The position numbers and the translations under genes were made by a program. The notes under the pieces are model-generated. The model worked only from the letters and a program-made list of their open reading frames with translations, did no database searches and was not told where the DNA came from. From Tanytarsus gracilentus (Eukaryota; Arthropoda; Insecta; Diptera; Chironomidae), in the NCBI GenBank assembly GCA_038502055.1, contig JAXRKN010000039.1, positions 124,001-188,000 of the forward strand: a DNA stretch of 64,000 nucleotides. The letters are read 5' to 3'. Numbering within the stretch: position 1 is the stretch's first letter; every line of letters begins with the position of its first letter. Positions 10,544 through 22,000 of this stretch are shown here, in pieces.

Positions 10544-12349
10544 ATGTCATGTCGCATATTAACTCTTATCGCAATATTTTTAGTGGGTTCAATTAAATGT
10601 CAAGATGTTGCAGTTGATCCTTTGCCCACGGGTGCACCAAAAAGAACAACTACAACAACCGAATCACCTACAGAAGAAACAACTGTAGATTTCTTTGATG
10701 ATAATCATACTCAAGCAACACCAAGCCTTCCGCCTTCAGGAGATCTCGTAAAGGGTACTAGTGACGAGAAAGGTGATAATAACTTAGTGGAATGGAGAAC
10801 GACTCCTCCATTGAATATACTTCCACCCAGCAATGATGCTGATTGTGATCTTCCAAGTCAAATCGATCCTCTTCCAATTCCAGTACCACCAATTTATCAA
10901 CCAACCACCGATAAACCTGAGCATGAAATCATCAATCAATGTCCTATCGGCTTCATCCTAAATGGAACCAGATGCATGCAACAAACTTCTCATAATTGCC
11001 CAAATGGTTACGAGTGGCGCGATGAGCGATGTGTATTATCGCAAATCGCATGCCCGTTGAACTTTGATTTTGACGGTACGTCATGCGTTGAAAGGCAGAT
11101 TTGTCCTCCGAATCATATTTGGAAAGATAATAAATGCATATCGCCAGAACCACAATGCCCACATGGATTTCGTTGGAATGGCTTGCGATGCGAAACTATA
11201 ACAATTCAATGTCAACCAGGCTCCATTTTGAGAGGAAATGAATGTGTTACAGAGAGCATCACTTGTCCTAGTGGCTTCACACTAATTAACAATCAATGCA
11301 TCAAGCCACGACCTGTCTGTCCTCCTGGCTACGAATTTCAAGAAACCGGCTTCTGTTCTCAAGTTAATATAAAATGTCCGTCAGGAAGTGTTTTGATCAA
11401 TGGTCAATGCCAGCGAGTCACAATTTCGTGTCCACCTGATGCTGAGAGAATTGGAGATCAATGCTATAAAATTACTTCAACAACTATCAGGTCTCCAATT
11501 TCCTCACCATCGCCACCCACAAATCTTCAAATTTGTCCGGAAGGATTTAAATTTTATAATGACCAGTGCTACAGATGTCCAACTGGATATACTTTTTGTC
11601 GAGGGAAATGTGTTAAGACTCCAAAGATGTGTGAAAACAGTGAAAATAAAAATAGCAATTATCCACCACTGAACATAAATGTAAATATAAACTTTTCAAG
11701 ACCAATTTACTATGAAAATAGAGAGCAAACGAAGCCGTTTAATATAATTAATAACATTGAACCGATCAACAACACCATCATAAATTTTAATAACGTTACA
11801 CATCCAGTTACTCTCAATAATGTGAATGAAAATAACATTTACATATACACGGAGACACAATGTGAAGATGGAAGCATTCGCGCAACGATTGTAAAAAATA
11901 ATGAAACAATAACGAGTTGCATTGACCCGCCAGAAAGAATTGAAATGACTACTAAGGGACACGAAAATAACAGCAACGAAAATAACGAATTTGCATGCTG
12001 TGAAATTGTCACACCTCGACAATGTAAAAAACGTTCACCTGATCAGTGGATATGCTCGCATAGACGATACAAGTATTGTGGAAATTTTTGTATAGCCGAT
12101 CGACTTTATATGCGTCCACAAATAACATCGTTTAACAATAAAGTTTTAACTATAGCACCTGCACCACAGAATCATTGGATTAAGCCATGTTATGGAAATA
12201 AATGTCCTCCTGTCGACTGCACCGGATGCATGAATGGAAGTTTTAATTGTTCACCACAATGTTATACATATCCATGTACGGGTCAAACCTGTACCTACAT
12301 TGATGCTGAAGATTTTTGTGAAAATGTTGGTGGATCAATTTGCAGATAA
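10544..12349 (+). CDS. Secreted protein 2: twelve CPxG-type cysteine repeats plus the shared Cys/Arg module
   Basis: One uninterrupted frame, 601 residues. Signal peptide at 1-19 (core ILTLIAIFLVGS, end IKCQ). A Thr/Pro/Ser-rich, probably O-glycosylated stretch follows (about 30-125). Residues 133-356 hold twelve short repeats of the form C-P-x-G-(6 or 7)-C, such as CPNGYEWRDERC and CPSGFTLINNQC, with 3-10 residues between most units. The pattern resembles oocyst-wall-type and other extracellular Cys repeats, but I cannot name the family. An Asn-rich segment ending NNVNENNIYIYTE (about 403-437) and a CC...CK...WICSHRRYKYCGNFC module (485-516) match the neighbouring secreted gene. The last 55 residues are again Cys-rich (CTGCMNGSFNC). 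The start has a signal peptide directly after it and no earlier in-frame ATG of interest. A structural extracellular protein is likely; function is unknown. Confidence 0.87.
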   Translation: MSCRILTLIAIFLVGSIKCQDVAVDPLPTGAPKRTTTTTESPTEETTVDFFDDNHTQATPSLPPSGDLVKGTSDEKGDNNLVEWRTTPPLNILPPSNDADCDLPSQIDPLPIPVPPIYQPTTDKPEHEIINQCPIGFILNGTRCMQQTSHNCPNGYEWRDERCVLSQIACPLNFDFDGTSCVERQICPPNHIWKDNKCISPEPQCPHGFRWNGLRCETITIQCQPGSILRGNECVTESITCPSGFTLINNQCIKPRPVCPPGYEFQETGFCSQVNIKCPSGSVLINGQCQRVTISCPPDAERIGDQCYKITSTTIRSPISSPSPPTNLQICPEGFKFYNDQCYRCPTGYTFCRGKCVKTPKMCENSENKNSNYPPLNINVNINFSRPIYYENREQTKPFNIINNIEPINNTIINFNNVTHPVTLNNVNENNIYIYTETQCEDGSIRATIVKNNETITSCIDPPERIEMTTKGHENNSNENNEFACCEIVTPRQCKKRSPDQWICSHRRYKYCGNFCIADRLYMRPQITSFNNKVLTIAPAPQNHWIKPCYGNKCPPVDCTGCMNGSFNCSPQCYTYPCTGQTCTYIDAEDFCENVGGSICR

Positions 12350-12674
12350 AAAAAAATATTTTTATAGTTGCTATAATCTTTAATATCTCTTGAACTTTTT
12401 TGATCTAAATTAACATTCTATTCGTTTCATATAATGTATGTATAACTTGCAATAAAATAATATAAAACTTTGAGAGAAAATAATAGGAAATTTTTTCATA
12501 AAAAATGAAAATTGCATACAAGTTTTAACAAAAAAATTTAATTAACTATAATTGTTTCTTTAAAAAGTGGCAAAATGTGATGAATTAGTACGTTTTTGGC
12601 AACAGAAAAAAATTGAACACAAATATTTTACAAAGAAAAGTTAGACGCAATTTAACAAAAAAATTTTGTTATTT
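12350..12674. other. Convergent 3' spacer between secreted gene 2 and GlyS
   Basis: 325 bp containing both 3' UTRs. A plus-strand AATAAA lies at 12451-12456. I found no convincing minus-strand hexamer for GlyS in this gap, so its 3' end is unassigned. Confidence 0.5.
12451..12456 (+). terminator. poly(A) signal AATAAA for secreted gene 2
   Basis: 102 bp after the stop codon; the clearest hexamer before the convergent GlyS gene. Confidence 0.45.
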
Positions 12675-14981
12675 TTAGTTATTCATTCCTAGCTCGTGAA
12701 GCTCTTGATCTTCATCAACGCTATCTTCGTCATCTGAACCATGCACAGAAGGAGCAGGAGTGGTGTGACGAGACGATGAGGGACTTGGCGGTGCACTCAT
12801 CGGTCTTGGATAGTTGAAATTGCTCGTGCGACTGTACATATTTCCGCCAGTCTCTTCAACATAGTCAGTGTAGACAGTCTGCAAAGCCTTAACACGTGCT
12901 TGCCGATAATACTAAAAAGAGAAAAATTTAATTAGCTATTTCTTTAAAATTTAATGTATAACTCACGATTCCCAAATTTCTCCAGTCTAACAAGTCACTT
13001 AGACGTTCAGTTCGATTGCGCATAATGATTCTTTGTCGACGATTGAGTTTAGAGAAGTCAAACATAAATTGAGCAAGTTGTTGAATTGAATTTTCCAATC
13101 CTATGAATCTTCGATCGACAATGTAAATTCCATAAGATTTTGGATCGGCAATGTGCTCATGCATGAAGCAACCGAAGCCCGACAAATTTGTCGTTACACT
13201 TGGAATTCCCATTACTGTACATTCGGCTGGAGTGTAACCCCATGGCTCGTAGTAAGACGGAAAAACGCCTAAAATAAAAAATAAATATTAAAATAAAGTT
13301 TAAAGTTTAATTTCCTAAAAAGTTACCTAAATGACAACCGCGAACAAATTCCTCATATTCCAATCCAAATAATGGATTTGTTGAGTTGAGAAATTCAGGA
13401 TGAAAAACAATTTTTACTCGATCATTAACGCTATTGAAGAGATTGCAACGACGCACACTAGAAAATTAAAAATATAATTTAGTACATGACTTTATGCAGT
13501 GAGTAAATATTTACGAATTTAGAACGGGATCATTCCAATCGTCAACGATGTTGTGTGTTGTGACAGGTGGCATGCTATCACGTTGCAGAGAATAGAGACA
13601 ACGTTTGATTTTCACTACATCCTCTTTTGTGAGTAATTGCTTTGCATCGGGTAATCGACCACTGTAAAAAGAAAATTAATTATTTATACGAAATAATAGT
13701 TTTTAAAAATAACACAAACCTCAAACAGAGGTCGTACATGCGCTTGCCAATATCCTGTTGAACATGATTGATTGTGTCGCGAAGTTGCTTGGTGACAGCG
13801 TGTCCTCGAAGCGATTCAACATTAAAGTTATTGGTTTTGGCAGGAAAAATTAAAAATGCCACAACAGTTGTGTCTGGAAGATTTGACTTTAGATAATGAT
13901 TCAATCGCGCCAGTGCCTCAATGAAAATGTCGGCTCCCTTATTGCTGAACTCATAACGACCGGCAATGAAGAAGTAGAGAGTTTTGTCTAGATCAAAATC
14001 AAAATGACCAAAAAAGTGACCGCGCACAAATTCATGAATCTTATCCTTGGCCATGGCATGAAGATTTTGAAACTCGTGAATGGCTGAAAATTTCTTTACG
14101 TTCAAGCCGTTTGGTGTGATAAAATCAGGTTTTCGCTTTAAAAGATGCTCAGCTTCGTAGCCCGTGATTTCTGACACTGTTGTGAACACATGTGAAAGAT
14201 GAGCTGCACATCGTTCGAGACAGTAGCGATGATAAATTTGACGTTTTCCTGCCTCCTCATCGACCGAGAAAGTTGAGAGATTATTGTAAAAGTCAGTGTT
14301 ACCAGCACACAAATAGCGTCCAAGGAGCGTGGCATGGGTCGTAAAAACAGTGGCTACATCAATGTGATTTGTACGAATGGCAATTAAGCCAACACCAGCT
14401 TGCCACTCATGAAAGTGCGCTACAATTTTGGGCTCGGCCAAGCCTAAATCATGAGAGTAACGTTCAGCAGCAATTTTAAACTCGCCAATAAATTGTGAAA
14501 TCATATAGCCAAGAATGGCAGCATCATTGCACTCAATGTCCAAGTGAGGAATTCCAACATTGCATTTTTCCCATAGCTGTTGTCTAAACTCATCCAACTT
14601 CCACGCACCCGAACCAATATCGAAGAGAATAATTTGAGGGTTTCCATCGACCAACCAGCGTCCGCAATGAATCTTATAGCCGAGAGAACGCATTGCATTT
14701 ACTGCCCACTGATGAGGCGAATTAATAGGAAATTCGCATTCTTCAACTTCTGTCCGTGCACTCTCTTCTTTGTACGGGCCCATGAGACAATACTGATCGC
14801 CAAGTTCTTCGGTTGAAACGAAAGCTTTTGATCGAATAACCGTATAAATTCCTCCAACTTTGTTAGCGGCCTCCCATGCCACCTCAAACGTGAAGCGATT
14901 CTCCGACGATGCACTTTGACCACGATCGAGAAACTCCATAAGATCGGCGCCCGATTCGACGCGCGAAATGCGACGGCTCAT
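12675..14981 (-). CDS. GlyS: Glycogen synthase (GT3 family)
   Basis: Five coding exons in transcript order: 13720-14981, 13515-13661, 13327-13457, 12967-13268, 12675-12911; 692 residues. It transfers glucose from UDP-glucose to growing glycogen in the cytosol. FEVAWEAANKVGGIYTV (about 32-48) contains the nucleotide-sugar-binding Lys-Val-Gly-Gly. Other family landmarks are HFHEWQAGVG, FTTHATLLGRYLCAG, HRYCLERCAAH, TPNGLNVKKFSA and FIAGRYEFSNKGAD. The catalytic Glu pair lies in YEPWGYTPAE (E521 and E529, spaced as in the human enzyme). The glucose-6-phosphate-sensing arginines are R590, R591, R593, R597, R599 and R602. An N-terminal phosphosite region (RRISRVES) corresponds to human sites 2/2a. 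The C-terminal GSK3 region PRPMSAPPSPSSSRHTTP has Ser/Thr every fourth residue from 653 to 673. Glycogenin interaction and insulin/PKA control are known for the family and not visible here. Confidence 0.97.
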
Positions 14982-16150
14982 GATTAGAAGTTGTTTAGTG
15001 TAACAGCGTCGTCAGCACACAGATAGTAAAAATAATCTGAAAAAAATAAATGCACACGTTAAAAACATCTGTTTGTTTAATTAAAAATAACTTTCGAATG
15101 CACCGCAGAGAAATTTAATTCAATGTGAAGAGCAGGATCTTATTTGAGTGTAAAGCAAAAAAAATTGACCTTGACCTAGACGACGATTAAAGCGGAACGA
15201 ATTAAGCGAGAGTAAAATCAGTTGACAATGATTTTGGTCAGAAAGTGAGTTTTAAAAACAAATTTAACTTTTTTATTGAAAATAAATTTGTTTTTCCCCT
15301 AAATTATTAACTCAATAATATTGACTCATTTGCTGATTAAATATCTTCCTTATCATTCAAATAATTTAATGATTTGGTCACTTTGAGACATGTGCGAGAA
15401 TTTTTTTTACAATCATTTAATTTGAAGCGTTTCAATAACGGGCGATATCGCAATAATAAAAGTCATGCGACTGCTTTCAAATATCAAATTTCTTTTCTCA
15501 CACATGAATATTCTTCTTTAAAGGGCATAAAAAGGTTAGAAAAATTATCGCGGTTATGAATGCCAAAGAGAGAGAGATAGTGATAGGCGAAAAGTGTGAT
15601 CTGCCAACTCAAAATTCACCAAAATGAATGAAATTTTATGGGCACCCACCCCGCAAATAAATAATCTCTCTTTCTATTTTTTATTAAAGAAAAAATATCC
15701 ATCAGAGAATTTTTTATAGCCTGCGACTTGCGTAAAAGAAGATGAAAATTTCAAAGATAATAGAACTCGAGTCTAATATGAAACCGGTTTTATAATCTCT
15801 CTCAAAAGGCCTTTCGATTCTTCACCTTCTTCCAGCAGTCACATATTAATTTCATGGAGAAAAATTAAGAAAATTGTGTGGTGCATACGGAAAGGTCAAA
15901 GGAAGGACGTACCAGAAATTTTTAAATCGCTCGTGATGCCACAAAAATTTACACTTTTAAGACGACTTCCGATATGACAAAAATAAATAACTATCACTTT
16001 CGTTAAAAATATTGCGCCCGCAGACTTTCAAATCACTACAATTTTTGAATAAAAATTTTAGCTCACTTTGCCGTGCTGTTACTCTAAGAACGAAAAAGAA
16101 TGAAATGGGAAGAACAAAATGAGAATGTTCAAATTTTGAACTATGAGAGC
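14982..16150 (-). promoter_or_regulatory. GlyS 5' region with a probable spliced 5' UTR
   Basis: Reading the minus strand, a good acceptor (TTATTTTTTTCAG) lies at 15037-15038, 56 bp before the GlyS ATG. This suggests that the 5' UTR is spliced. A matching donor, TTCTG/GTACGT, occurs at about 15911-15913, which would place an untranslated first exon near 15,913 and upward, with an intron of about 870 bp. No TATA box was recognised. Both splice sites fit consensus, but there is no coding constraint to confirm them. Confidence 0.35.
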
Positions 16151-19011
16151 CGCAAGGCGCGTGCGTCGAGCATGTATAACATTTTAATTTTAATATAATA
16201 TTTTTTTTCCATTTTAATTAAAACGAGATTAAAATTTAGTAAAAATATTTTTTCAAAATTTTTAAAAAATTTAACGACTTTTTTCAGTGACACAAGCTAC
16301 ATTTTTTCCTTGCTCATTTCAGTGTCGTTGTAAGGCTTTGCAGTCGCTCCGAATGTATTGTGGCCGTTATTTTAGAGATTGTGGGAAGAAGTGAAATAAA
16401 TACGAACGTGAGCGTGTTCTCGTAAAATGATTTTATGAAAAATTGTCCAAATTATTCACTCAAAATGAATCGCTTTAAATGAGTTCGGATTTCAAGAAAG
16501 TAATAAATATCGTTTACTGACTGATGGCGAGTGAAGCTTCCCTCGCTCAATTTAGCTTCCATTGAAATTCTTTATTTGTTCAATATATGCATATACGTTT
16601 ATTGTTAATCGTGAATCCATTCAATATAATATGCTTGCAAGACGCGATCTCATGTTTCGAAGTCATTAATTATTTCCTGTAATTCCGTTTCCATGCAGTC
16701 ACCAATGTGCATTCATTTTGACTGTTTCCATTCTTATCCACATAAATATAAAGTCTACTTTTTTGTGCACCCACATATGATATTTTATGAAACTGAAAAA
16801 GTGACAAAAATTGAGCAATTTTACATCTATGTTACAATATGTGTGCGAGTAAAAGTAATTAAATCAAATTTACAAACTCACAAAATGCCGACAGCTGCTA
16901 ATAAAAGATTTGAGAGTAATTTGCAAAGAATTAAATTTAAAAAAAACGTCACCATAGAAATTTAAAGGAAATAACGAACGAAGATGATTTGGTGAGGGAG
17001 AAAAAGTCTCAGCAATAAGCATAATGAATTGAAAAAGTTTTTGCACAGCTCGTTCATATTTTTTGCTTTCGTCTTGAGTTTTCGCTGAATGAAAAAATCT
17101 CAACGTCATTGTATTTGCGCTTTCATTCTTCTTATTGTTGTCTTCATTAGCAGCATTGGCAAATAATGAGATAAATAAAATTAGTAGGAATGACACATTT
17201 TTAATTTCATTGGAGTATGTGCAGCTAAGTTGCTTGCTCGCCAATAATTATTCCTTCTTCAGATTTCCCATTTCGCACTCAATTAATTTTATTTGCATCA
17301 TCATAATTTCCTTTATGTAGAGTTTTCCTTGAATCGTTTTATATTCCGCATCATTGATTTGCATGGTTCATTCAAGAAGTTGGCTCACAAAAAGAAAGTT
17401 GAATTTCGCCTTTTAAAATCACTCTACAACGACAAATTATCATTCTTTGTTTCTCTTCTCTTCCTGTTGCTCTCTTGCTGTAGAGTAAAGTGCTCATGAT
17501 GCAATGGCTTAGAAGATATTAATTAGAGGGGTGTGCGACGGCTGTTTAAGGTAGTTCATTATCATTATCATAATGAGTGCCCATTAGCGAACAACATAGA
17601 ACTTCTTAATGTCATGTTGCTCTAATTGCTCGCCTGTTCGTCCTCTCATCCACCACCAGCGTCCGTATGACGAATGATTCAAATTTACATAAAATGCGAA
17701 CATTCGCTGCTGGGATTAAAGTTCTGAAAAATTCAACCTGAATGTGCAGCTAGCTGCTCGCATCGCGTCGATTTGCTAGGATGATTAATTCGAGTTTTTG
17801 CCTAATTGGTTGCATGCACGGAAAAATAAAAGCCTTTTGGATTGATATCGTTCGCTCATTCAATTCGAGCTTGTTATTTCCCATTTCAGAGAGGCTTTCA
17901 CTATGAGATCAATTATTCAAATTGAATGAGCGACAATTTCATTAATTAAAAAATTTCCCATTCACTCAATTGACGAGTTCTCCCGTGTAATGCGCGCAGA
18001 TTGATAACATGGTTATTGAGCTGTATAAAACTCGACATCGAGCTATAACAACATGTGCATTATAATTATATTGCCTTTATTGGATTTCATCATGTATTGA
18101 ACGTTTCCATCACCAAAGCATATCATCGTTATCAACGTTTTTTCAGCATTTTTTGTACTTTATGATGATTGCTTTTTACTGGAAGCAACAGAAGTCAAAA
18201 GTGCACCCATAAAGAAATATTTTTTATCGCTATTTCATCAAGCACTCGTCTCCCTTTAATTTTCCTTCTTTTTTTATAGTAGCAATTTTATTGAACCCGG
18301 GATTTATGAACGAAAAGGAAACAGCATATGGTCACGTTGATTAATTGGTAAAAAATCTTTTGTTGACCAAAAGTCATAAAGTTTGAAAACTTTTTCTTCA
18401 CACCAGCACATTTTTGCAACAACAACAATCTGTCGATAAGCTGCGCTATGACATAATTCGTTTAATCAAACAGCACAGAAGGGCGTAGAGGGTTAATCAT
18501 TGTTTAGTACATTTTAATTATAGCAATAAATGTCAAGCTCACTCACGTGCTACCTTGCTTATTCATCCGCCAATTTAATACTCATGGTATAGTGTGACAG
18601 AAAGAAATGCGAGAGGAAGTCGCACATGAATTTTTTTGTTTAGAAGGACATATGCGGTCACAACCGTTGAATTTGAATATTGTGACAATTTTATTTATTG
18701 TCAAAGTAAAAATTCCATTTGCTGTGCTCACGAGCCGTGAATGAAGATGGAAATAAATTTAAAAAAGAGAAGCACAGTTGGATACTCACGATCGAGCACC
18801 TTATTATCTTCAAAATAAATTATTTGAATAATTTCTGTCTCATTTTTCTTTTCTCTTCCACGCAAAACTAAATTTTTTGAAAAATAAAATTTGTCAGCGC
18901 ATAAATCTTTATTTTTTTCGAGAGCACTGGAATATGAGTGCAAAATAAGCATTTTATGCTGATGATTCAATTATTTTGATTAAATTTTTTATTCTCTAGC
19001 AAATCGCTCCA

Positions 19012-19029
19012 TCTCTCTCTCTCTCTCTC
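19012..19029. repeat. (CT)9 microsatellite
   Basis: Nine uninterrupted TC units. On the other strand this is a GA repeat, the type bound by GAGA factor in flies, but simple slippage explains it equally well. Confidence 0.85.
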
Positions 19030-22000
19030 GTTCATGTTAGTATAGAAAGATTATGTAGAACGTATACAAATTCCAATTTTTATTTCCACCATCTTTGGAA
19101 AATAGCTGAAGAAAAACCACAACGACAGCAAAGAGGGTCATAATAAGCTCTTTTGTCGGAAAAAATATCGCCATCATCGTCAACATGTGAAAATATTCAT
19201 AATCATGTATGTCTGCTGTCGTTGTTTAAGTTCATAGATGCTTTAAGAACAAAAAAATCTCTATCACAAACTATATGTACGAAATAAAGATTATGATTAT
19301 GGAAAGCTAAATGGAGATTGCAGTATGATAGATAGATAGATGTAAATTAATCTATGCTGGGACTATGATGATGAGCATAAATTGAATTTTCGCATCCAAG
19401 AGAATTTTGTACATTCAAAAATCCTCATCACAAACGATATATAATGTAAATTCGATCGAATATGTGTATGTTTTACTTTCAACACTATCGAAAAGAGACG
19501 CAAGATGAGGAAATAGGGTAAATTGCAAAAAAGATACTGAAGCGCTTGATAAAGGATCAATTTCCTTTTACTCCAAATCGCATCCGTTTTCTTAACGTAA
19601 GCAAAACCCTTAAAATACAGGTGAAGCATTTACCTTTTGAAATGTTTGATGTTCAGTACCACAATAGAGCATAGAGAATAGACAATATTCTTAGATCAAT
19701 TTTTATCTTGATCGCGTAGTGATGGTGGCCCACCCATGGAATGTCTAATTATTTTTCCATCTCCCCTTATTCATCATGTATATTTTGCGCTTAACAATTC
19801 GTTTTTGTCAATTCTCATTATATATGAGTGAGTGAGTAAAATGTTGAGATGAAGAATTGTTCAAAAAATCGTTGATCTTCGTACAAGAATAAGCTTTCGA
19901 TTTTATTTATATGATTTCTTCGTAATTCTGTCATTGATTCCATCAATCATCAAATTGATAAATTAATCGATATCTTAAAGAAAAAAATGATATCGATATA
20001 ATAAAGTTTTCATGTGTCATCGACCACAACAAGCAGATGGAAGAAATTCCAATTTCTTTGTCAATTACATTCACAAATTCGGCATAAAATTTTTCTCTTT
20101 TCATTACTGTTTACGGTACCTTATTGCGAAATAACGACAAAATCCATCTCTATCTTACGCTCGATTTGTCTCCAAAGGTTTCGCATTTAATCCTCATGTC
20201 CTTTAAACCATCTCTTCTTCTTTCCCATATCATCTTTTCTCTCATCATGCGTACATAATTCGATGTCCTCTTTGATTATTGCTATTATTTCGAGCATACA
20301 TGCTATAATGCTAGAAATTAAATCCCATGTACACACATGTCAAAGGAATTGTTTGTCAAAATGTCAATATATTTTCATCTCGAGTGAAATGCTCTCAGTT
20401 AATTTTGTGTGAGTGTGCACAACCACACACATAATCATTTGAGTGAAGGATGAAATTGAAAAATAAATATTTGAATTAGAAATGAATATTTCTTTAATTT
20501 ATAACATACATATATATAAAGCACATCTTCCAGCCTTTTCTCTTTTCTTTATTCAGCATACACAGCTCTTTGAAATTTGCTCTTTGCCTCGCTTGTCGCT
20601 CTTCTCTTGCGTTCGCTTTCGGCAAAAACACAATTTTTGACACAGCCTCTTTGATGTAAGAAATGTAATTTTGGGGATATTAAATCAACAGCATTCTCCA
20701 ACAAGAGAGTGAGAGCGAGCGATCAAGTGTGAGGTTAATGTATGAATTTTAAATTAAAATTTAAAGATTTATTTTCTCTATAATTAAACAAGAAGAGAAA
20801 ATATGTTGACAATAATTTTATGAAGAAATATATGTTGCGTGAAGAAGAGAAAGATAATGTAAAATTGTGTTTTTTGAATTCCAATATGTAAAGCATGTGC
20901 ATGAAAAAATTTGTTTACCTGGATAAATTTAAGCCTGATGACAAATGTTTGTAAGAATTTTTTTCAAGGATATTTTGTCATGCAATGTGGAAGAGAAAAA
21001 TGCAACAAAAAATTCTTTACGTAAATATGTACGCATTAGAAAACTAATTAAAAAATTGTCGAAGTAAATAGAAAGTTAAAAATATATATTCTACATGTTT
21101 TGTAAAAAAAGAGAGAAAAAAATTATGAAATGATAATTGGACAAGTTGTGCCACATTAAATTCTTCATCCATTATTTATGGTCTAGAAAATTTTCATAAT
21201 AATAAAAAAGCAACTTAAGTTAAAGTGTAGAAACAACTGACCGCTGCGCGAAGAAATAAAAAAGCGAGTGTGAAAGACATTGTTGTTCGTTGTGGAAATG
21301 AAGAGGGATAAAATAAGAATAAGCAATTCACTTTGACTTAATTGCCCGCATATTCTTTAAATATTTTTGAGTGGAAAAAAAGCCTCACTTACTTACATGA
21401 ATTTATGCAAAAGGCGGCGGCGGTTAGCAAGCGAATGAGTGGAAGAGAAATGCAAATTTAATTACGCTATTAAGCTAAAAATTAAAGGCCTAGAACGATG
21501 TAAGAAGGTGCTTTAAATGCTAAACATGTCTAAAATTTATTTTTTCGAAAATTGGAAGTGATAATGTTTGAGAATGGTTTGTTTTTGTCTTATTCATCAT
21601 GTCTAAATGTCTAATGAATATATCATGTCCATTTCGTTTGTTTTTCGTTCGTGACAGCTTATTAATATTCATTACAAGCCATGCAATTAATTGTTTATCT
21701 GAGCGCATATAATAATCGTTGTTTGCCCTTTATTTACTCACACACAACAGCAATGAATTTGATTTGCAACAACTACATTTGAATTTATTTCTCTTTAAAA
21801 CAATTGAAGAATATTTTTTAATTTAAATAAAGCTATTAAAGAGATTTAAAATTATTTTGGCTTCTTTCGAGTGGGTCTCTAAAATGATTTAAATAATAAT
21901 CATTATTTCTTTTCAGTCGCTTTATTTAAATACTTGATTTTTTATCCCACAAAAAAATAAGCGTCTCATTTTAGAAATGAATAAATTATTTCTTTCTTAA

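Noticed and set aside
11400..11672. Open frames on both strands inside secreted gene 2
   Set aside because: They are shadows of the 601-residue frame, which has a signal peptide and regular Cys repeats.
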